Positions 28,050-34,362 of a stretch of 34,362 nt of DNA are shown one piece after another. This DNA comes from Gammaproteobacteria bacterium (GTDB lineage Bacteria; Pseudomonadota; Gammaproteobacteria; Eutrophobiales; Eutrophobiaceae). The translations under genes were made by a program, and so were the position numbers. Every line of letters starts with the position of its first letter. Position 1 is the stretch's first letter. The notes beneath the pieces are model-generated. The model did not search any database. It was not told where the DNA came from and worked only from the letters and a program-made list of their open reading frames with translations. The stretch spans positions 1 through 34,362 of the forward strand of contig JANQJZ010000027.1 in assembly GCA_028281365.1 (NCBI GenBank). Direction: 5' to 3'.

Positions 28050-28475
28050 TTACTCATCATCCGCCTTAATTTCCTGTGTAGCAAAAGTAATTTTAACCAG
28101 ACCCAATTGCCGGGCAGCATCCATAACACGAACCACTGATTGATGACTGGCTTCAGCATCTGCACTAATAATGATAGGGGGTTCATTTAGTCCGACTAAT
28201 GCATCGGATAAAGCAGTCTTGATTGTTTCAATTTGTGCATTAACTAATGCATTATCATTGATATAAACATTACCCTGGGCATCAAGACCGACATTGACTG
28301 CGTCCGGTTTCGCTTCGGTAATTTCTTTCGATGATGTTGGTAACGTTATATTTATTTCTGAATTGTGTTCAAATGTTGTTGATACCATAAAAAAAATCAA
28401 TAATAAAAATACTACGTCAATCAGGGGTGTAATATCGAGGTTTACTTCATCTCGTCTTTCGGATCTAAAATTCAT
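28050..28475 (-). CDS. exbD: ExbD/TolR family proton-channel subunit
   Basis: The product (141 aa) has one membrane helix, LDITPLIDVVFLLLIFFMV, with the essential Asp at residue 20, then a periplasmic domain of TolR/ExbD type. With its partner it couples proton flow to work across the envelope. It follows exbB by 11 nt and precedes lpxK. No tonB is in view, so the energised partner is unknown. Confidence 0.92.
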   Translation of the reverse strand: MNFRSERRDEVNLDITPLIDVVFLLLIFFMVSTTFEHNSEINITLPTSSKEITEAKPDAVNVGLDAQGNVYINDNALVNAQIETIKTALSDALVGLNEPPIIISADAEASHQSVVRVMDAARQLGLVKITFATQEIKADDE

Positions 28476-28486
28476 TTATTAATACC

Positions 28487-29110
28487 CTAGTGATGCCCCT
28501 CATGTTCGCGAATCCCATGCATGACCTCTACCATCTTTAATGCTTCCTGTTCCATAGCAATAATTAATTCATCTACTCTGCCACGAAAATATCGATGAAA
28601 CATCAGGCTTGGAATAGCAACCGATAAACCTGCTGCGGTAGTTATCAACGCCTCCGATATACCCTCAGATAAAACGCTGGGGTCACCAACACCATGTGCG
28701 GTGATTACAGTAAAGACTTTTATCATGCCGATAACTGTACCCAAAAGACCCAGTAAAGGAGAAATTGATGCGATTGTGCCTAGTGTATTCAGGAAACGTT
28801 CGAGTTCATGCGCAACGTGACGCCCGACCTCTTCAATGCCCTCTTTCATTATTTCACGGGAATGTTTGCGGTTTACCAAGCCTGCAGCCAGAATCATCCC
28901 CAAAGGTGAACTTTCGCGCAGATCCTGAATTCGCTTGGCATCCAAATGCCCTACTTTTTCCCATTGCCAAACCCTGGCTACAAGATTTCTGGGGGCAATT
29001 TTACTTTGCCTTAAAGACCAGAATCGCTCAGCGATAATTGCCATAGCAATGATGGAACATAAGATAATCGGCCACATCAGTAAGCCGCCGGCCTTGATTA
29101 ATTCAAGCAC
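28487..29110 (-). CDS. exbB: MotA/TolQ/ExbB family proton-channel subunit
   Basis: The product (207 aa) has three membrane segments: the first near the N-terminus, and the second and third around LGTIASISPLLGLLGTVIGMI and EALITTAAGLSVAIPSLM, the signature stretches of the family. It forms the pentameric channel around ExbD/TolR helices. It lies 65 nt downstream of comEC in the same orientation. In Pseudomonas the same pair is next to comEC and lpxK. Confidence 0.93.
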   Translation of the reverse strand: MLELIKAGGLLMWPIILCSIIAMAIIAERFWSLRQSKIAPRNLVARVWQWEKVGHLDAKRIQDLRESSPLGMILAAGLVNRKHSREIMKEGIEEVGRHVAHELERFLNTLGTIASISPLLGLLGTVIGMIKVFTVITAHGVGDPSVLSEGISEALITTAAGLSVAIPSLMFHRYFRGRVDELIIAMEQEALKMVEVMHGIREHEGHH

Positions 29111-29175
29111 TTAATTTACTCCAAAATGATTATTATTGATTTGGTTCCCCAGGATATAAATATAATATGCCAACA

Positions 29176-31464
29176 TCAGTCAGTCGCAAAATGCCAGATT
29201 TTCTGATTCTGCTTGCGGTACTCAGCTATTTCCAGACCACCTTTTCTGACCTTGACCAGTAAAGCACCGGATTGGTAACTAAATCTTGTATCCACCCCAA
29301 GATCCTCATAGCGCTGTATTATATCCTGTTTCGGGAAACCGAAGCGATTTCTATATCCAACCGGGAAAAAGGCATATTTTGGATTGACTTTTTTTATAAA
29401 CTCCGGCGTTGACGAGGTCTTACTACCATGATGAGGCACAATGAGAATATCTGCCTTTAATCTGGAAGGGTTATTATTTGTTAACGTAAATTCGGCCTGT
29501 TTTTCTATATCTCCTGTTAATAATATCGAACCATTTTGACTTGAAACCTTGAGTACACACGATGCATTGTTTCCTTTTAATTTCAATTTCCCCGGATGTA
29601 ATATTTCAAAATCGACGCCATCCCAATTCCATTTTTGCCCGGCATAACAGTGTTCTGTAACAGGGTTATTTATTTTGTCAGGTACGCTACTGAAAATATT
29701 TTTAATCTCGTAATCAATCAATAATGCATCTGCCCCGCCGATATGATCATTGTCGCCATGGCTGACAATGAGTGTAGAAATCTCATTAACCCCTTCAGAT
29801 TTTAGATACGGAATAATGATATTCGCACCTGCATTAAAACGATCTGAAAATTTTGCGCCTGTATCATAAACAAGCACCTCATTTTTTGTCTGGATAACTG
29901 CTGCAAGACCTTGCCCGACATCAAGCAGTGTGAAATTAAATTCGTCAAACTCCAGTTTGGCTTGCATCTGAAATAGTAGAGGCAACAACCAGATCACACC
30001 TAAAAATCGTATTGCAACACCTTTAGGTGTCAGTAAAAACAAAACGCCTGCAATCGAGAGTGATAATATTAATAAATTAGGTATGGAAATATTAACAAGA
30101 CTATAATTATTGTTTGCTATTATATTCAAAATGTACCAAACAATATGATTAAGCACTTCAATTAAATCAAATAATTTTTCTGATATAGATGGAAGAAAAA
30201 ATAACAAAATAATAGCAAGCAACAGAACCGGCAAAATAATAAATCCGATTACTGGAATTGCTATCAGGTTAGCGAGAAAACTATAAACAGGGATATGGTT
30301 AAACCAATAAACTAAAAATGGAAGCAAGGCAAAACTCAAATAAAGTTGTATCTGAATCCACTGTTTATACTTTGATATGGCGACATAACGAAAACGTGTT
30401 AAATATATAATTAGAAAAACAGCCGTAAAAGAAAGCCAGAAATCTATCGCCAATACCGCTAATGGGTCGAGTATTAATATCAGAAAAATTGCCAGTGAAA
30501 TAATATCTGAAATTTTATATCTCAGACCTGATAATTGACTTAATAAAAACAAACTAATCATTATCAACGCACGTTGAGTTGGCAATGAAAAACCGGCTAA
30601 TCCCGCATAAAACAGGATTGCCGTAAATGATATCAATGAAGCAAACAATGGAACTGACAAATAATGCATCTTAAAGAGAAAAAATCTACATACAAAAATA
30701 CTGCATAAATAGACAATTCCACAGATTAAAGACAGGTGTAAACCTGATATAGCTATTAAATGATTGGTACCGGTTTTGGTTAGAAGTTGTCTGGTATCTA
30801 TTTGTAATAAACTTCTGTCGCCAAGACTTAAGGCTATAGCAAAACCCAGTAAGGGCTGTTCAAGACTTTGTTTTAATTTATTGGCAATGTTATATCTTAT
30901 CGTCTGAATTAAATATCCGGATTGCATCCCTATTTTTTGGTTATTTGCATCATTTTTAACATATGCGATATAAGCAATACCTTGTCTCAACATCCAGGCT
31001 TCGTAATCAAACCCGCCCGGATTCATGAAACTGTATGGACGCTTCATCTTTATTTTTAATTGCCACCGTTCTCCGGGCCTGGGAAATTGTGTTGGACGAT
31101 ACCAGCTTACCCGTATTTTCCCTTTGATCTTTATTTTTTTATTATCCACTGTTTCTACATACGCCTTATCCAGAATAAACCTGTATTGATCTTTATAGGT
31201 TTCAGGTAGAGAGACGACTGTCGCGCTGACTATTTTTTCATTTTGATCAAATGATTTATCTGATGCGGGTATTAGGGCATAATCCACGCGGATTAGTGCC
31301 CAGCTAAACCCCAGGCAAAATAAAAGAATTGGCTTGAACCAGGTGTAATATCTGTCGGCTATATATAAAACGGGTAAGACCAGGACAATTTTTAAAGGAG
31401 GTAATGCAGCAAGATGCAACAGGCATATACAACCCAATACAAATGCCAGCGTCCCTGCGAGCAT
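29176..31464 (-). CDS. comEC: DNA internalization competence protein ComEC/Rec2
   Basis: The product (762 aa, full length) forms the inner-membrane channel for transforming DNA. The N-terminal DUF4131 region (about 1-190) includes an OB-like stretch; the Competence domain (about 205-475) shows HLIAISGLHLSLICG and GLAGFSLPTQRALIMI; the C-terminal metallo-beta-lactamase domain (from about 510) has LLDVGQG and SHGDNDHIGG with H569, D571, D573 and H574, plus VPHHGSKTS. The catalytic motif is intact, so the nuclease function proposed for this domain may be active. No pilus or comEA gene is in the window. Confidence 0.94.
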   Translation of the reverse strand: MLAGTLAFVLGCICLLHLAALPPLKIVLVLPVLYIADRYYTWFKPILLFCLGFSWALIRVDYALIPASDKSFDQNEKIVSATVVSLPETYKDQYRFILDKAYVETVDNKKIKIKGKIRVSWYRPTQFPRPGERWQLKIKMKRPYSFMNPGGFDYEAWMLRQGIAYIAYVKNDANNQKIGMQSGYLIQTIRYNIANKLKQSLEQPLLGFAIALSLGDRSLLQIDTRQLLTKTGTNHLIAISGLHLSLICGIVYLCSIFVCRFFLFKMHYLSVPLFASLISFTAILFYAGLAGFSLPTQRALIMISLFLLSQLSGLRYKISDIISLAIFLILILDPLAVLAIDFWLSFTAVFLIIYLTRFRYVAISKYKQWIQIQLYLSFALLPFLVYWFNHIPVYSFLANLIAIPVIGFIILPVLLLAIILLFFLPSISEKLFDLIEVLNHIVWYILNIIANNNYSLVNISIPNLLILSLSIAGVLFLLTPKGVAIRFLGVIWLLPLLFQMQAKLEFDEFNFTLLDVGQGLAAVIQTKNEVLVYDTGAKFSDRFNAGANIIIPYLKSEGVNEISTLIVSHGDNDHIGGADALLIDYEIKNIFSSVPDKINNPVTEHCYAGQKWNWDGVDFEILHPGKLKLKGNNASCVLKVSSQNGSILLTGDIEKQAEFTLTNNNPSRLKADILIVPHHGSKTSSTPEFIKKVNPKYAFFPVGYRNRFGFPKQDIIQRYEDLGVDTRFSYQSGALLVKVRKGGLEIAEYRKQNQKIWHFATD

Positions 31465-31534
31465 ATTTCAACTCCCTGTTAGAAATAATGGGCTATAATA
31501 GCGCGCTTTTTTTTGGGCTGTAAATTGTATAACT

Positions 31535-32068
31535 ATGAGTTTAAGAAATTTTCTAAAAAAATACTTGCCACACAGAGACCATATCCAGAAGCAAGGTGGC
31601 ATGCATTTACTGTCGGATCATTTGCATGATCCCAATATCTGGCATCTTCATCGGCGTTCATCTGCCGGTGGCGCCGCTATTGGAGTATTTTGCGCATTTA
31701 TTCCACTACCCATCCAAACCATAGGTTCTGCAATCCTGGCCATTATTTTTCGAGTCAACTTGCCAGTTGCGGTGCTTTTTTCTCTATTTAGTAATCCGAT
31801 CACCATTCCGCCCATTTTTTATTTTTCTTATCAAGTCGGTTCAAAATTACTTAACATTGAGGAAAAACAGATCGAATTCACGATTTCCTGGGACTGGTTT
31901 AGCAACACACTGGTCCATATCTGGGAGCCACTGTTATTGGGTTGTTTTTTGCTTGGTACGATTGCCTCTTTGGCAACTTATTTTTTGGTTCGTTTAATCT
32001 GGCGTATTACAGCAATTAATAAATGGGAAAACAGACGCAATCGAAATAACGGAATTGATCCGGATTAA
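31535..32068 (+). CDS. DUF2062 domain membrane protein
   Basis: The product (177 aa) has a short basic N-terminus, then WHLHRRSSAGGAAIGVFCAFIPLPIQTIGSAILAI and SNPITIPPIFYFSYQVGSKLL, the DUF2062 signatures, and a final hydrophobic segment (about 130-155). It is an inner-membrane protein without a known function; the Gly- and Pro-rich loops suggest a transporter-like fold. Its stop codon is 3 nt from the convergent lolD stop. A TATAAT at 31494-31499, about 35 nt upstream of the ATG, could be its -10, but no -35 is evident. Gene order with comEC and lol genes matches Pseudomonas. Confidence 0.88.
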   Translation: MSLRNFLKKYLPHRDHIQKQGGMHLLSDHLHDPNIWHLHRRSSAGGAAIGVFCAFIPLPIQTIGSAILAIIFRVNLPVAVLFSLFSNPITIPPIFYFSYQVGSKLLNIEEKQIEFTISWDWFSNTLVHIWEPLLLGCFLLGTIASLATYFLVRLIWRITAINKWENRRNRNNGIDPD

Positions 32069-32071
32069 TTT

Positions 32072-32749
32072 CTAATTATGTAAAGCACCCTCTTTTAATT
32101 CCAGAACACGATCTACTCTTCTTGTTAACTCCAGGTTATGTGTCACCATAAGTAAACTCGTACCCAATCCCTTGTTTAACTCCAGAAATAAATTGAATAC
32201 CTGATCTGCTGTTTTTTCATCAAGGTTGCCAGTCGGTTCATCTGCAAGAATATATTCGGGTTCAGTGACCAATGCTCTTGCAATAGCAGCACGTTGACGC
32301 TCTCCACCGGATAATTCACCGGGCTTGTGATCGAGTCGTTTGGATAAACCAACCTTATCTAATAACGTTTTAGCTTTATCTAAAGATGACTCCAGATTAT
32401 CTCTTCGAACTAATAACGGCATTGCTACATTTTCAAGTGCAGTAAATTCAGGTAAAAGATGATGAAATTGGTAAACAAAACCAAGATGTTTATTGCGTAA
32501 TTGACCACGCTTTTCATCACTTAATTCACTCATTACATTTCCATTGACATGAACTGCGCCATTGCTCGGAATATCCAGTCCGCCAAGTAAATGTAACAAG
32601 GTGCTTTTTCCAGATCCTGACGCACCAATGATCGCGACACTCTGTCCAGACTCAATCATAAAGTTAACATCCTTCAACACATCTACACGTAACTCACCTT
32701 CATTGAAAGACTTACTCAAGTTTCGGCATTCCAGTTTACGATCACTCAT
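32072..32749 (-). CDS. lolD: Lipoprotein-releasing ABC transporter ATP-binding subunit
   Basis: The product is 225 aa, starting at MSDRKLE (ATG 32749); the longer frame reads into the permease gene. It has Walker [13 protein letters not shown], the Q-loop [20 protein letters not shown], signature [15 protein letters not shown] and Walker [14 protein letters not shown], all LolD-like. It drives extraction of lipoproteins from the inner membrane to LolA. It overlaps the permease gene by 8 nt, giving coupled translation. Confidence 0.96.
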   Translation of the reverse strand: MSDRKLECRNLSKSFNEGELRVDVLKDVNFMIESGQSVAIIGASGSGKSTLLHLLGGLDIPSNGAVHVNGNVMSELSDEKRGQLRNKHLGFVYQFHHLLPEFTALENVAMPLLVRRDNLESSLDKAKTLLDKVGLSKRLDHKPGELSGGERQRAAIARALVTEPEYILADEPTGNLDEKTADQVFNLFLELNKGLGTSLLMVTHNLELTRRVDRVLELKEGALHN

Positions 32750-33986
32750 AACGTAATGCCTCTGCAGGCTGTGTTTTTGAAGCACGTAGTGCCGGATAGA
32801 TTGTCGCTAATAAACATAGGACAAAAGCAACAATACTAATCGTAATTACATCTTGCCAATGCATATCAGACGGCAGGTCACTAATGTAATACACATCCGG
32901 TGACAAGAACTTTTGTCCTATCATTGATTCGATTGCGGGAACAAGTGTTTCAACATTTGAAGCCAACCAGACACCGCCAATGACCCCAAGAACAATTCCA
33001 ACAACACCAATGATCGTTCCCTGAATCATAAATATTTTAAGAATACTGCCTGGGCTTGCGCCCAATGTTCGTAATACAGCTATATCAGCCTGCTTATCGG
33101 AAACCATCATGACTAATGTTGAAATGATATTAAAAGCAGCAACTGCGACAATTAACGTTAGAATAACAAACATGACAGTCTTTTCTGTTTTAAGTGCGCG
33201 GAAAAAATTGGCATGACGTTGGGTCCAGTCGACAACCCAATAGCGTCCAGGTAATTGTGCAACGATTTCGCGGCTGATTACCGGTGCCTTCAAAATATCA
33301 TTTGTTTTCAAACGTAAACCTGTAGGACCCGTTTTGCGAAATAATCTCAGAGCATCATCCATATGAATTAATGCCAAACCACTATCAAATTCATGCATAC
33401 CCACCTCAAAGATACCGGCAACAGTAAAACGTTTTAATCGAGGTAAAATTCCCGCCGGTGTGACATTTGCCTGAGGTGCAACCAATGTCACTTTATCACC
33501 CAGGGTTACAGCAAGTTTTCGAGCCAGTTCTTTTCCAAGAATAATCGTAAAACTACCCGCCTCAAGATCATTTAAATCGCCGAGTATCATTTTTTCAGTA
33601 ACTACGGCAACCTTTGGTTCTTCTTCCGGTAATATGCCACGAATAATCGTGCCATTAACGCGTTTATCATTTACCAACATGCCTTCTGCATGAAAATAAG
33701 GCGCAACTCCTATTATTTCAGGATGATGCAGTACTTCTTCAGCAATAGGGCGCCAATCACTCAGGACATTACCATCTTCAATAACAGTTGCGTGTGAGGC
33801 CATACCTAAAATGCGTTCTTTTAACTCTTTTTCAAACCCATTCATGACGGATAAAACAGTGATCAATGCCATCACACCCAAACCCACGCCAAGCATGGAA
33901 GTCAGAGAGATAAAGGAAATAAAATGATTTCGGCGCCGGGCCCGTACATAGCGCAACCCGATCATGGATTCGAATGAATTAAACAT
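32742..33986 (-). CDS. lolC: Lipoprotein-releasing ABC transporter permease, LolC/E (LolF-like)
   Basis: The product (414 aa) has the MacB-type layout: a first helix ([10 protein letters not shown] to [17 protein letters not shown]), a large periplasmic domain (about 45-265) and three C-terminal helices, ending [17 protein letters not shown]. Only one permease gene flanks lolD here, whereas E. coli has lolC-lolD-lolE; a single LolC/E-type protein (LolF) working as a homodimer is the likely arrangement, unless a second gene lies elsewhere. There is no ribosome binding site before the ATG. It diverges from tsaB. Confidence 0.93.
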   Translation of the reverse strand: MFNSFESMIGLRYVRARRRNHFISFISLTSMLGVGLGVMALITVLSVMNGFEKELKERILGMASHATVIEDGNVLSDWRPIAEEVLHHPEIIGVAPYFHAEGMLVNDKRVNGTIIRGILPEEEPKVAVVTEKMILGDLNDLEAGSFTIILGKELARKLAVTLGDKVTLVAPQANVTPAGILPRLKRFTVAGIFEVGMHEFDSGLALIHMDDALRLFRKTGPTGLRLKTNDILKAPVISREIVAQLPGRYWVVDWTQRHANFFRALKTEKTVMFVILTLIVAVAAFNIISTLVMMVSDKQADIAVLRTLGASPGSILKIFMIQGTIIGVVGIVLGVIGGVWLASNVETLVPAIESMIGQKFLSPDVYYISDLPSDMHWQDVITISIVAFVLCLLATIYPALRASKTQPAEALRYE

Positions 33987-33994
33987 GGGCTGGC

Positions 33995-34023
33995 ATTATA
34001 AAGTGCTTAAGACAATGATTAAA
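33995..34023 (-). promoter_or_regulatory. Likely promoter of the lolC-lolD operon
   Basis: On the minus strand, TTTAAT (34023-34018) and a perfect TATAAT (34000-33995) are 17 bp apart. The -10 ends only 8 nt before the lolC start codon, so a transcript from it would begin at or close to the ATG. Confidence 0.5.
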
Positions 34024-34099
34024 CAAAAGAAAAGCTTATAATGTTCTACTTAATATTTATGCTATTTTTCGAAATAATTCCTGACAATTAGAACAAGCA

Positions 34100-34362
34100 A
34101 TGAAGATACTTGCCATTGAAACCGCAACAGAGGCCTGTTCGGCTGCCTTGAGTATTGATGATGATTGTCAATACCGGCATGAAATAGCGCCAAGAAAACA
34201 TACCGAATTAATCTTACCGATGGTTGATGAATTGCTTTTAGAAGCAAACTGTAAAGTTGGTGAACTCGACGTCATCGCATTCGGACAAGGTCCAGGTGCA
34301 TTTACAGGAGTCCGAATTGCAATTGGTGTTATACAAGGATTGGCGTTTGCGCATGATATTCC
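34100..34362 (+). CDS. tsaB: tRNA t6A synthesis protein TsaB, 5' portion (cut by window edge)
   Basis: The first 87 codons are present: MKILAIETATEACSAALSID, RKHTELILPMVDELL and GQGPGAFTGVRIAIGV, the standard TsaB/YeaZ N-terminal ASKHA-fold motifs. TsaB with TsaD and TsaE installs threonylcarbamoyl on A37 of ANN-decoding tRNAs. The gene runs off the window at 34362 without a stop. A TATAAT at 34037-34042 may be its -10; no -35 is clear. Confidence 0.94.
   Translation, partial: MKILAIETATEACSAALSIDDDCQYRHEIAPRKHTELILPMVDELLLEANCKVGELDVIAFGQGPGAFTGVRIAIGVIQGLAFAHDI

Noticed and set aside
31494-31499. TATAAT as a full promoter for the DUF2062 gene
   Set aside because: No -35 at 16-19 bp and no extended -10 TG; mentioned only within the gene entry.

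Overview
The window reads as chromosomal DNA of an AT-rich gammaproteobacterium. The evidence is an E. coli-type pntA/pntB pair, the order serS-rarA-lolA-ftsK next to trxB and then aat-bpt-infA, and the order kdsB-trm112-lpxK-exbD-exbB-comEC-DUF2062-lolD-lolC, which resembles Pseudomonas more than the enterobacteria. The genus cannot be named from the sequence alone. Most genes are core housekeeping genes, packed tightly, with several 4 to 8 nt overlaps and convergent stop codons that touch.

Layout. Positions 1-4300 hold the 5' part of a tRNA-Ser (minus strand), a Bax-inhibitor-1/YccA membrane protein, a three-unit hairpin repeat array, and pntAB for the proton-pumping transhydrogenase. Positions 4320-4600 are a dense fold-back element without convincing coding potential. 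Positions 4640-7560 are an accessory block: a 383-aa protein with a probable PD-(D/E)XK-type nuclease core, a small exported protein, a 228-aa protein that may be a degenerate nuclease fold, and a single-domain STAS protein. Two of these genes share a 13-bp dyad upstream, and an attC-like fold-back lies just before the first. This block is where anything undescribed is most likely to be, but I cannot show that it forms one system.

Positions 7734-15315 (minus strand) run ftsK, lolA, a membrane diguanylate cyclase, rarA, crcB (fluoride channel), DUF190 and serS. Positions 15495-20606 (plus strand) are a tight run of trxB, a metallo-beta-lactamase-fold protein, a zinc-free MDR oxidoreductase, an anchored serine hydrolase and an AbgT-family transporter. 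Positions 20682-26101 hold DUF1820, an exported SRPBCC-like protein, a Tat-signal histone-deacetylase-like amidohydrolase on the minus strand, another exported protein, and then a FemAB-like acyltransferase, aat, bpt and infA. Aat and Bpt tag proteins for N-degron proteolysis.

Positions 26107-34362 are envelope and competence genes: kdsB and lpxK (Kdo and lipid A), a trm112-like gene, exbBD-type proton channel genes, comEC, DUF2062, lolD with a single lolC/E-type permease, and the start of tsaB (tRNA t6A synthesis). LolA, LolD and the permease, all in this window, together make up most of a lipoprotein sorting pathway.

Several start codons were placed by ribosome binding site or family N-terminus rather than at the longest open frame: pntA, the 112-aa exported gene, serS, DUF190, trxB, the exported gene at 22729 and lolD.
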